In this document: positions 14,567 to 21,811 of the stretch, piece by piece | Layout of the letters: every line of letters starts with the position of its first letter | Numbering within the stretch: position 1 is the stretch's first letter | Assembly: GCF_052118625.1 (NCBI RefSeq) | Contig: NZ_JBQKGW010000024.1 | Span: 1-26,047, forward strand | Origin: Porcincola sp945869225 | Lineage (GTDB): Bacteria > Bacillota > Clostridia > Lachnospirales > Lachnospiraceae | Direction of reading: 5' to 3' | Length of the DNA: 26,047 nucleotides | Translations under genes and position numbers: made by a program | The notes under the pieces: generated by a model | Told to the model about the DNA's origin: nothing | Databases searched by the model: none | Seen by the model: only the letters and a program-made list of their open reading frames with translations

Positions 14567-15749
14567 CGATCTTCACTCCTCTGTAATTTGCAACGGAAGC
14601 AACATCCTTATCCCCGCGCCCTGATAGGCAGATGATAATGACTTGATTCTGGTCCATGGATGGTGCAATCTTTCTGGCATAGGCTACTGCATGTGCACTC
14701 TCGATTGCCGGAATAACGCCCTCCTTCCTGGATAAATACTCGAACGCCTCCACGGCCTCCTCATCCGTTACTGCGACATACTCAGCCCGGCCGATGCTGT
14801 GCAGGTACGCATGCTCCGGGCCGATCCCCGGATAGTCCAGCCCTGCAGAGATTGAAAACACCTCATCAATCTGCCCGTCTTCATTCTGGCAGAAGAGTGA
14901 CTTCATGCCATGAAAAACACCTATCTTGCCTGTATTGATAGTAGCAGCGGTCTCTCCGCTGTCGATTCCCTTTCCAGCCGCCTCGCAGCCAATGAGTCTG
15001 ACATTTTCATCAGGGATAAAATTCCAGAACATTCCCATTGCGTTGGACCCCCCGCCAACACAGGCCATCACGACATCTGGCAGCTTTCCTTCCTTCTCGA
15101 GGATCTGAGCACGTGCTTCCCTTGAAATGACCGACTGAAAATCCCGGACGATCATCGGGAATGGATGGGGGCCCATCGTCGATCCGATGACATAGTGCGT
15201 ATCCTCCACGCGGCTTGCCCACTCACGCATCGCTTCATTGACTGCATCCTTCAAGACCTGGGATCCTGTTTTGACATGGTGAACCTTCGCCCCAAGAAGT
15301 TCCATTCTGTAAACATTCAGCTTCTGCCGCTGGCAGTCGCGCTCCCCCATGAATACTTCGCATTCCAGCCCCAGCAGCGCTGCCGCCGTGGCGGTTGCGA
15401 CGCCATGCTGACCGGCACCTGTCTCTGCGATGACCCGTGTCTTGCCCATCTTCTTAGCAAGCAAAACCTGCCCCAGGCAATTATTGATCTTGTGCGCCCC
15501 GGTATGATTCAGATCTTCCCGCTTCAGATAAATCTTCGCGCCTCCCAGATCCTTTGTCATCTTTTCCGCGAAATAAAGCCTCGACGGCCTTCCGGCATAG
15601 TTGTTCAGAAGATCCTCCAGTTCAGCACAAAAACCGGGTTCCTTCTTATAATAATTATATTCCTCCTCCAGATGAATCAACTCATTCATCAGTGTCTCGG
15701 GCACATACTGCCCGCCATATTCTCCAAACCTTCCATTCGGATTTGTCAT
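14559..15749 (-). CDS. trpB: Tryptophan synthase beta subunit
   Basis: This 396-residue PLP enzyme condenses indole with serine. The PLP lysine is K87 in GAHKINN, the same number as in E. coli. ETGAGQHGVA, and GGGSNAMG for the PLP phosphate, are both present. The open frame extends to 15800, but ATG at 15749 has AGGAGG 5 nt ahead and gives the family N-terminus (NGRFGEYGGQYVPETL). It follows trpF after an 84-nt gap with nothing recognisable. Confidence 0.97.
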   Translation of the reverse strand: MTNPNGRFGEYGGQYVPETLMNELIHLEEEYNYYKKEPGFCAELEDLLNNYAGRPSRLYFAEKMTKDLGGAKIYLKREDLNHTGAHKINNCLGQVLLAKKMGKTRVIAETGAGQHGVATATAAALLGLECEVFMGERDCQRQKLNVYRMELLGAKVHHVKTGSQVLKDAVNEAMREWASRVEDTHYVIGSTMGPHPFPMIVRDFQSVISREARAQILEKEGKLPDVVMACVGGGSNAMGMFWNFIPDENVRLIGCEAAGKGIDSGETAATINTGKIGVFHGMKSLFCQNEDGQIDEVFSISAGLDYPGIGPEHAYLHSIGRAEYVAVTDEEAVEAFEYLSRKEGVIPAIESAHAVAYARKIAPSMDQNQVIIICLSGRGDKDVASVANYRGVKIDE

Positions 15750-15833
15750 GACTGCCTCCTGTCTCTGTCCGCTGGCAAGCCTGCATCGTTCTTCTGACAC
15801 TCATTTTATCTTACAGGTTTATATCCGACATTA

Positions 15834-16451
15834 TCACACATTCATCTCCCTGACCCTGCTGACCAACTGTCTGACCTTTTCCTCATCCTTGCGACCGTCT
15901 GTTTCGACCCCGCTGCTGACATCTACCGCATAAGGGTGCAGCAGTCTGACCGCCTCCTCAACATTCTCTGTATTCAGCCCACCTGCAAGAAAGAACGGCC
16001 TGTCCATATTCTGAATGTTTCCCCAGTCAAATGCCTGCCCGCTCCCCTGTCCGCCGTCCAGCAGTACATCATCCGCCGCACATGCCTCGGCCTGATAGAT
16101 ATCTGCCGCCGAGTGAATCTGAAAGGCCTTCATGACTCGGATTTCCGAAGGAATCAATTGCCTCAGGCCTGAGATATAACGCTCATCCTCGCGCCCATGG
16201 AGCTGGACGATATCAATCAGCTGCCTGCGGACAATCTCCGCAATCAGCTCCACAGGCTGATCCACAAACACGCCAACCCTCCTGATCCTCGGATGCAGCA
16301 GCTTTGAAAGCTTTCCCAGCGTGTCAGCCGGGACATACCGCCGGAACCGGCTGCAGCAGATAAAGCCTGCGTATTCCGGCTGACACAGGTTTACGATGCG
16401 GATATCCTCCTCTGACCTCAAGCCGCAGATCTTGATCTTCGTTCCGCTCAT
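15834..16451 (-). CDS. trpF: Phosphoribosylanthranilate isomerase
   Basis: The 205-residue TIM barrel catalyses the Amadori rearrangement of PRA to CdRP. General base C9 (KICGL) and general acid D132 (LLDGG) are in place, and the phosphate-binding SSGVETDGRKD is near the C-terminus. The usual GFIFxPKSPRY segment is GFICCSRFRRY here, which is divergent but keeps the arginine. It starts 6 nt after trpC. Confidence 0.94.
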   Translation of the reverse strand: MSGTKIKICGLRSEEDIRIVNLCQPEYAGFICCSRFRRYVPADTLGKLSKLLHPRIRRVGVFVDQPVELIAEIVRRQLIDIVQLHGREDERYISGLRQLIPSEIRVMKAFQIHSAADIYQAEACAADDVLLDGGQGSGQAFDWGNIQNMDRPFFLAGGLNTENVEEAVRLLHPYAVDVSSGVETDGRKDEEKVRQLVSRVREMNV

Positions 16452-16457
16452 TGTGCA

Positions 16458-17270
16458 TCATCCTGCCCTTTCATTTCCTGTCTGGCAAAGACTCTTCAGT
16501 TCCCGAAGCACAGCCTTTCTGTTCGGGCTTCTCATCAGTGTCTCCCCGATCAGAACTGCATCCGTCCCGTTTCGGTAAAGCCGGGCCACATCTTCCGCTG
16601 TCCTGATCCCGCTCTCCGACACAAACAGCACATCCTTTGGAACCAGCTTCCGGAGTCTCGAGGAATTGTCGATATCCACTGTAAAGTTCCGCAGATCTCT
16701 GTTATTTACCCCTACAATCCGTGCGCCTGCATGGATCGCCCGGCTGATCTCAGACGCATCGTGCGCTTCCACAAGAGCAGAAAGACCAAGGCTGTCTGCA
16801 ACCTGAATATAAGACCGGATCTGCTCCGTCTCCAGAATGGCACAAATCAGGAGAACAGCGGAAGCGCCCAGGATTTTCGCCCTGAAGATCATGTACGGAT
16901 CCACGGTAAAATCCTTTCTCAAAACCGGAATTCGAACCTGACTTGAGATCTCACGCAGATATCGGTCATTTCCAAGAAACCACTTTGGCTCTGTCAGGCA
17001 GGAAATGGCTGACGCACCGGCATCCTCATAATCCAGTGCAATTTCACGGTATGGAAAATCCGGTGCAATCATTCCCTTTGACGGTGAGGCCCGCTTGATC
17101 TCACAAATCATGGACATCCCATGCTTTCCGATTGCCTTCTCAAATGGAAAGCCAGTATCGTTTTCCATATTCTCTGCCTGCCGGCGTACTTCTTCCAGCG
17201 GAATCCTTTTTTTCTCTTCTTCTGTCCGGTATTTTGCATAATCGGCCAGCTGCTTCAGTATATTTTCCAT
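16458..17270 (-). CDS. trpC: Indole-3-glycerol phosphate synthase
   Basis: The 270-residue protein is a stand-alone TrpC, not fused to TrpF. It closes CdRP to indole-3-glycerol phosphate. CEIKRASPSKG (residues 56-66) carries the catalytic lysine K59, and VLRKDF, VGVNNRDL and VSESGI mark later strands. It starts 19 nt after trpD. Confidence 0.96.
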   Translation of the reverse strand: MENILKQLADYAKYRTEEEKKRIPLEEVRRQAENMENDTGFPFEKAIGKHGMSMICEIKRASPSKGMIAPDFPYREIALDYEDAGASAISCLTEPKWFLGNDRYLREISSQVRIPVLRKDFTVDPYMIFRAKILGASAVLLICAILETEQIRSYIQVADSLGLSALVEAHDASEISRAIHAGARIVGVNNRDLRNFTVDIDNSSRLRKLVPKDVLFVSESGIRTAEDVARLYRNGTDAVLIGETLMRSPNRKAVLRELKSLCQTGNERAG

Positions 17271-17289
17271 CAGTGCAGCCCTTTCATCC

Positions 17290-18312
17290 TCAGCTCACGG
17301 ATTCCTTGATATAGCTTTCCATCTTTCTGTATGCTTCGCCGGAATCAATGAGCTTCTCTGCCTTCTTGACACCTTCTGCCATTGTTCCAACAGTCCCTGT
17401 GACATATAAAGAAAGTCCCGCATTGAGAAGAACACTGCTTCGTTTCGTTCCCTGAATGCTTCCATTGAGGATTCCTCTTGTGATCTCTGCATTCTCCTGA
17501 GGAGTTCCTCCAACCAGCTCTTCCTTCTTTCCCCTCACAAGTCCCAGCTCCTCTGGTGTGATGACACTTGTCCTGTAATAACCATCTTTCAACTCACAGA
17601 CAGTTGTCGGTGCTGAAGCAGATACCTCGTCCAGTCCATCCTGTCCGTGGACCACAAGCGCATTCTTCACACCCATCCGGTCAAGCACCTTTGCAACAGG
17701 CTCAACCAGATATTCGTCATATACCCCCAGAAGGAAGTAGTCGGGATTCGCCGGATTGGTGATCGGCCCAAGAATATTAAACACGGTTCTGAATCCGAGC
17801 TCCTTCCGGATCGGTCCGACGTATTTCATTGCACTGTGGTACTGCTGGGCAAACAGGAAACACATGCCCACCTTCTGAAGCAGATCCAGAGCCTTTGCAG
17901 GATCCTGATGAATATTTGCCCCGAGTGCTTCCTGGCAATCCGCCGTCCCGCAGAGAGAGGATGCCGCACGATTTCCATGTTTCGCAACCTTCACCCCACC
18001 GGCAGCGACCACAAACGCACTTGTCGTCGAGATGTTAAACGTATGCGCCCCGTCCCCTCCTGTTCCGACAATTTCCAGAACCTTCATTCCCGGATGCGGT
18101 ACAGGGGTCGCCTGCTCGCGCATCGCAACTGCACAGCCCGATATTTCATCAATTGTTTCAGCCCTGGTGCTTTTCGTGGATAATGCTGCCAGAAATGCCG
18201 CATTCTGGGTCGCCGTTGTCTGTCCTGTCATGATTTCTTTCATGACACTGTACGCTTCTTCGTACGTCAGATCTCCTTTGTTTACAATCTTCATAATGGC
18301 TTCCTTAATCAT
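17290..18312 (-). CDS. trpD: Anthranilate phosphoribosyltransferase
   Basis: The 340-residue enzyme transfers the phosphoribosyl group of PRPP to anthranilate. GTGGDG (83-88) binds PRPP, and KHGNRAASS (111-119) is the conserved anthranilate and phosphate segment. It is not fused to the TrpG glutaminase. ATG at 18312 has AGGAGG ahead; a second in-frame ATG at 18294 has a weaker AAGGA site. Confidence 0.96.
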   Translation of the reverse strand: MIKEAIMKIVNKGDLTYEEAYSVMKEIMTGQTTATQNAAFLAALSTKSTRAETIDEISGCAVAMREQATPVPHPGMKVLEIVGTGGDGAHTFNISTTSAFVVAAGGVKVAKHGNRAASSLCGTADCQEALGANIHQDPAKALDLLQKVGMCFLFAQQYHSAMKYVGPIRKELGFRTVFNILGPITNPANPDYFLLGVYDEYLVEPVAKVLDRMGVKNALVVHGQDGLDEVSASAPTTVCELKDGYYRTSVITPEELGLVRGKKEELVGGTPQENAEITRGILNGSIQGTKRSSVLLNAGLSLYVTGTVGTMAEGVKKAEKLIDSGEAYRKMESYIKESVS

Positions 18313-18338
18313 TTCGTCCTCCTCAGCCCATCATTCGA

Positions 18339-18917
18339 TTACATTCCGCAAATATCCATAAAATTCTTCAGGATCTGTCCTCCCTGAGGTGTCATGACGC
18401 TCTCAGGATGAAACTGCAGCCCGTAGAGGTTTTTGTTTCCGTCCTCTATGGCCATCACTTCTCCATCCTCCGACTTTCCCGTTACGGTGAGCCCTGTTCC
18501 GGACAGAGAACTTTCCTCGACCGCAAGTGAATGGTATCGCGCAACCTTTATATGCACCGGCATTCCTTTGAAGAGCGGGCTCTGAACGTCGATCCGAACC
18601 ACTGACTGTTTGCCATGGACAATTCGCTTTGCATACCCGACCATTCCGCCACATGCGACTGCGATCGCCTGTTCTCCCAGACAGACACCCAGGATCGGAC
18701 AGGTCCCACCCAGTTTTCTAACCACCTCAGGGCATATGCCTGACTCCTCCGGTCTTCCAGGGCCGGGAGAAAGGACGATTCCGGATGGTGCCATATTCCT
18801 GATATCCGGGATCGTGACAGCGTTGTTCCGGACAACTCTGATGTCTGGAGCCAGACTGCCCAGCATCTGGTAGAGGTTGTAACTAAAACTATCAAAGTTA
18901 TCGATCAGAAGAATCAT
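18339..18917 (-). CDS. trpG: Anthranilate synthase glutaminase subunit
   Basis: The 192-residue class I glutamine amidotransferase supplies ammonia to TrpE. The triad is C79 (GVCLGEQ), H170 and E172 (FHPES). The nucleophile motif is usually GxCLGHQ and the histidine is glutamate here. PGPGRPEESG is the oxyanion-side segment. Its ATG overlaps the trpE stop by 4 nt (ATGA), which couples the two subunits. A shared role with PabB in folate synthesis is possible but no pabB is seen. Confidence 0.95.
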   Translation of the reverse strand: MILLIDNFDSFSYNLYQMLGSLAPDIRVVRNNAVTIPDIRNMAPSGIVLSPGPGRPEESGICPEVVRKLGGTCPILGVCLGEQAIAVACGGMVGYAKRIVHGKQSVVRIDVQSPLFKGMPVHIKVARYHSLAVEESSLSGTGLTVTGKSEDGEVMAIEDGNKNLYGLQFHPESVMTPQGGQILKNFMDICGM

Positions 18918-20386
18918 TCTTCCACCTCCTCTGCCATTCGGATGGCATCGATGACTGCAGAGGCTTTATTCATGCACTCCTGGTACTCCTGCTCCGGAAT
19001 GCTGTCTGCGACAATTCCGGCACCGGACCTGACAAATACCTTTCCGTTTTTTTTGTAGGCCAGCCGGATAGCGATGCAGACATCCAGATTTCCACTGAAA
19101 TCAACATACCCGACAGCGCCACCGTAAAGCCCGCGCCTGTCTCCTTCAAGCTGGCTGATCAGCTCGCAGGCACGGAACTTCGGCGCTCCTGAAAGGGTTC
19201 CTGCTGGCAGAACCGAATCAACTGTATCAATTGCCGATACGTCATCTCGCAGCACCCCGCTGACTTCTGAGCCTATGTGCATCACCTTGGAATACCGGAG
19301 GATGTCCATGTAACGCTCCACACGGACGCTGCCAAACCTGCACAGGCGCCCAAGATCATTTCTTCCAAGATCGACCAGCATATTGTGCTCCGCACGCTCC
19401 TTCTCATCCGCGAGGAGCTCCCGTTCAAGCTGCTCATCCTCCTCAGTTGTACGTCCCCTTCTTCTTGTCCCTGCCAGAGGGAACGTTCTGACTTCTCCAT
19501 CAGTGACCTTCACAAGTGTTTCTGGGGATGCGCCGGCAATCTCTACATCATTTCCGGAAAAGTAAAACATATACGGAGAAGGATTTGTCGTTCTCAGGAT
19601 TCGGTAGGTATTGAAAAGGCTGCCTTCATACGCTGCCTGCATCGGATTGGAAAATACAAGCTGGAAGATATCGCCCTCGTGAATATAATGCTTGATTTCC
19701 TCCACTTTCTTTGAATACTCATCCTTAGAGAGTTTCGGCCTCAGTGGTTCTTTCAAGTGTCCCTTCTGAATCCTTTTAGGCTTCCCGAACCGAACAAGTT
19801 TCTCCATCTCTTCCAGTAAGAGGACAGCCTTGTTATATTCCGTCTCAAGGTCGGCAGTCCGGATGTTGACGATGAGCAGCATCTTCTGTTTCAGATGATC
19901 GTAGCAGATCAGTTTATCGAAAAGCATCAGATTTACATCATCAAAGTGCTCATTGTCTTCTGCAGCCAGCCGGAGCTCCGGTTCTCCATACTGCAGGTAC
20001 TCATAAGAAAAATACCCGATCAATCCTCCAGTCAGTGAAGGAAGTCCCTCAATCTGAGGCGACCTGTTATCCTGTATGACTTTTCGAATAACATCTCCGG
20101 GATGTCCGATTGTTACATGGATATCACCACCCGAGCGGATCGTCAGTTCATGATCCTTACAGGAGAGTTCCATAGAAGGATCATATCCAAGAAATGTATA
20201 TCGGCCCCATCGTCTTGCGTCCTCACAGCTTTCGAGCATGAAACAATGCTCTGATACATTCATGAGCGCCTTCAGCGTCTCCACAGGAGTCCGAATATCC
20301 GAAAGCAGTTCACGTGTGATTGGTACTCTTTTGAAATCTCCAAGCGAAGCACGCCGCCTGGCCTCGTCGATGCTTGTCTGATTCAT
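18914..20386 (-). CDS. trpE: Anthranilate synthase component I
   Basis: The 490-residue protein makes anthranilate from chorismate and ammonia. MLES (50-53) and NPSPYM (268-273) match the tryptophan feedback-binding segments, so feedback inhibition is expected. The C-terminal chorismate-binding part has GAPKFRACELISQLEGDRRG and RSGAGIVADS. The frame extends to 20446, but ATG at 20386 has AGGAGAGG ahead and gives a normal N-terminus. It is the first gene after the T-box terminator. Confidence 0.96.
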   Translation of the reverse strand: MNQTSIDEARRRASLGDFKRVPITRELLSDIRTPVETLKALMNVSEHCFMLESCEDARRWGRYTFLGYDPSMELSCKDHELTIRSGGDIHVTIGHPGDVIRKVIQDNRSPQIEGLPSLTGGLIGYFSYEYLQYGEPELRLAAEDNEHFDDVNLMLFDKLICYDHLKQKMLLIVNIRTADLETEYNKAVLLLEEMEKLVRFGKPKRIQKGHLKEPLRPKLSKDEYSKKVEEIKHYIHEGDIFQLVFSNPMQAAYEGSLFNTYRILRTTNPSPYMFYFSGNDVEIAGASPETLVKVTDGEVRTFPLAGTRRRGRTTEEDEQLERELLADEKERAEHNMLVDLGRNDLGRLCRFGSVRVERYMDILRYSKVMHIGSEVSGVLRDDVSAIDTVDSVLPAGTLSGAPKFRACELISQLEGDRRGLYGGAVGYVDFSGNLDVCIAIRLAYKKNGKVFVRSGAGIVADSIPEQEYQECMNKASAVIDAIRMAEEVEE

Positions 20387-20493
20387 AACCCTCTCCTCCT
20401 GGACTTCCTGTTCGCTCCTGTTGTCACCGCTCATACCCATGGCCATCTGCGCACATATGCCTGTTGCAGGCGCACGGTAAACTCACTTTCAAT

Positions 20494-20825
20494 AAAAAAA
20501 TCCCTGACAGATTCCACTTGAAATCTGTCAGGGACGATTGAATCGCGGTGCCACCCTGCTTTATGGATATATAAAAATATCCATACACTCTACGAGATAC
20601 CAACATATCTCTGGCTACTGACGTAAGCCTTACGTAGCACGATACTAAAGAAACAGAACGCTTCTTGTTCTCTGCTCCCTCTGCGGGCCATTTAGATGAC
20701 ATAACGCTGTTATCTGCTGCAATCGCAGCTCCGGACTGTTTTGTGTCTGCATTCCACCACGGCAGACTCTCTGTGCCAGCATATCCGGCTTTATCTCCGC
20801 TTCATCGGTTTATTGTTTTTAAGTT
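20494..20825 (-). promoter_or_regulatory. T-box riboswitch (tRNA-Trp) controlling the trp operon
   Basis: The T-box sequence TGGCACCGCG lies at 20553-20544. It is followed by a 12-bp terminator (20502-20513 with 20522-20533) and seven T (20500-20494). Stem I has a CAGAGAG motif (20773-20767), a distal stem and the GGTGGAA loop. The likely specifier is TGG at 20690-20688, a Trp codon. The TGGC bulge would pair with GCCA, fitting the G discriminator of tRNA-Trp. Uncharged tRNA-Trp should favour readthrough into trpE. Two extra hairpins appear in the 3' side of stem I. Confidence 0.92.
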
Positions 20826-20831
20826 GTACGT

Positions 20832-20860
20832 AGAATACTGCGAAACTGTTCGGCTGTCAA
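20832..20860 (-). promoter_or_regulatory. Sigma-A promoter of the trp operon
   Basis: On the minus strand, a perfect TTGACA (20855-20860), a 17-bp spacer and TATTCT (20832-20837) lie just upstream of the T-box. The expected start is near 20825. This places the whole T-box in the leader. Confidence 0.85.
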
Positions 20861-20938
20861 TCCTTTTTTATCAGGTTATTCTCGTCCGTTCATGTCATGA
20901 CGGGATATTTTTGCGAATATCATGATTACCGTGTTAAT

Positions 20939-20981
20939 AGTCCGTCACCACGCATGCCTGCTTGCAAGTAGTGGCTGGACT
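20939..20981. repeat. Imperfect palindrome between the tRNA terminator and the trp promoter
   Basis: AGTCC (20939-20943) pairs with GGACT (20977-20981), and CCAC with GTGG inside, with mismatches between. TTTT follows on the plus strand. It could be a weak plus-strand terminator or a protein-binding site. The rest of the stretch between 20861 and 21005 shows nothing further that I recognise. Confidence 0.35.
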
Positions 20982-21005
20982 TTTGACGCTCATATCATCT
21001 TATGT

Positions 21006-21036
21006 AAAAAAAGGACATCCACAAACATGGATGTCC
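21006..21036 (-). terminator. Intrinsic terminator following the tRNA fragment
   Basis: GGACATCC (21013-21020) pairs with GGATGTCC (21029-21036) and is followed on the minus strand by seven T (21012-21006). It starts 6 nt after the 3' end of the tRNA fragment. It is probably the original terminator of the tRNA gene that the element used as its target. Confidence 0.85.
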
Positions 21037-21041
21037 TGTCA

Positions 21042-21083
21042 TGGAGCATATGAGATTCGAACTCACGACCTCTACAATGCGAA
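21042..21083 (-). other. tRNA 3' fragment, attachment site at the left end of the element
   Basis: Read on the minus strand, this has an anticodon loop TTCGCAT (21083-21077), a variable loop AGGTC, a T-arm with loop TTCGAAT, an acceptor 3' strand ATGCTCC and discriminator A. The apparent anticodon is CGC, which would make it alanine. Upstream there is no pairing partner for the anticodon stem and no D-arm or 5' acceptor strand. It is therefore a partial tRNA of the kind left when an integrase inserts DNA in a tRNA gene. The intact copy should be at the other end of the element, beyond the right edge. Confidence 0.75.
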
Positions 21084-21170
21084 GGCCTCCGATGACCCGC
21101 CACGATTGACTAGGATTGCGCTAGTTTGCGTGTTTCTCAGTTCGCCATCCGCCAGGATTGTGTTCTCCTA

Positions 21171-21216
21171 TCGTATCGTTTCGTATCATGCCGAAAAAAT
21201 GTTAGGAAAATGTTAG
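21171..21216. repeat. Short direct repeats next to the attachment site
   Basis: Two tandem 10-mers of TCGTATCRTK lie at 21171-21180 and 21181-21190. Two copies of AAAATGTTAG lie at 21196-21205 and 21207-21216, spaced 11 bp apart. Direct repeats with helical-turn spacing within about 130 bp of an attachment core are typical of integrase arm-type or Xis sites. The rest of 21084-21311 has no gene. Confidence 0.45.
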
Positions 21217-21311
21217 ACAAACCCACTTTTTACAGTGATTCTTTGGAACAGACAGGGTAATCGCAGCCTGACTTGCATTATCCTATCACCATTCCATCTG
21301 AAACTTTGAAG

Positions 21312-21710
21312 TCACTTCTCTATCAATTCAATTCCCCATCCAGCCGCAAGGCACAGAAGTACTATTCCAAAAAGGAGTAAACAAACGAAGCCTGCATCTA
21401 CAAAGGCAAGTAGCACTCCGGCTACCATCAATAGGATTCCATAAATTAATGAATACTTAACTGCCTTCTTCTTCCTGGCTCTTTTTATTTCCTTCTCTTC
21501 TTTCTGCATCCGCAATTGTTCCATGCGGATCATCCGATCAGTCTCGGCTCTTGTAATGTCGGCTTCATTGACATTATGGATGGTATATTCATGATTCGTA
21601 TCGATGAACAGCTTTGCACCACAATAAGTGCAGTATGCCTCCGTTCTTCCCTTCTCAATGCTTAAGTTCGCCCCACATTGCGGGCACTTTAGCAGAATCA
21701 TCTCAGCCAT
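21312..21710 (-). CDS. Zinc-ribbon membrane protein, function unknown
   Basis: The product is about 132 residues. The N-terminus has two CxxC pairs (CPQC and CTYC), giving a rubredoxin-like zinc ribbon. A charged helical stretch follows (MEQLRMQKEEKEIKRARKKK), then one long or two short hydrophobic segments (SLIYGILLMVAGVLLAFV and CLLLFGIVLLCLAAGWG) ending at the C-terminus. I do not recognise a function; such proteins are common in Firmicutes. The frame extends to 21764, but ATG at 21710 follows GGGAG and gives a zinc ribbon close to the N-terminus. It is element cargo. Confidence 0.75.
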   Translation of the reverse strand: MAEMILLKCPQCGANLSIEKGRTEAYCTYCGAKLFIDTNHEYTIHNVNEADITRAETDRMIRMEQLRMQKEEKEIKRARKKKAVKYSLIYGILLMVAGVLLAFVDAGFVCLLLFGIVLLCLAAGWGIELIEK

Positions 21711-21754
21711 GGCGCAGCTCCCTGATGAAAAACTTTCTCTTACTCTCTGTCTTG

Positions 21755-21786
21755 CGCTTCTCATCTATTCTATAAGATGAGAAGCG
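21755..21786 (-). terminator. Perfect 12-bp hairpin after the secreted-protein gene
   Basis: CGCTTCTCATCT (21755-21766) pairs perfectly with AGATGAGAAGCG (21775-21786) around an 8-nt loop. It lies 25 nt after the secreted-protein stop and before the zinc-ribbon gene. No T-tract follows on the minus strand. It may be a weak terminator, or an operator for the downstream gene. Confidence 0.45.
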
Positions 21787-21811
21787 TCAATACAGTTATT
21801 TGACCATCGTC

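Noticed and set aside
20424..20702. 92-aa minus-strand ORF upstream of trpE
   Set aside because: It lies wholly within the T-box stems, T-box sequence and terminator; no protein similarity recognised.
20962..21216. 84-aa plus-strand ORF containing YEIRTHDL
   Set aside because: It reads through the antisense of the tRNA fragment; this kind of peptide is a well-known false ORF from tRNA T-arms.
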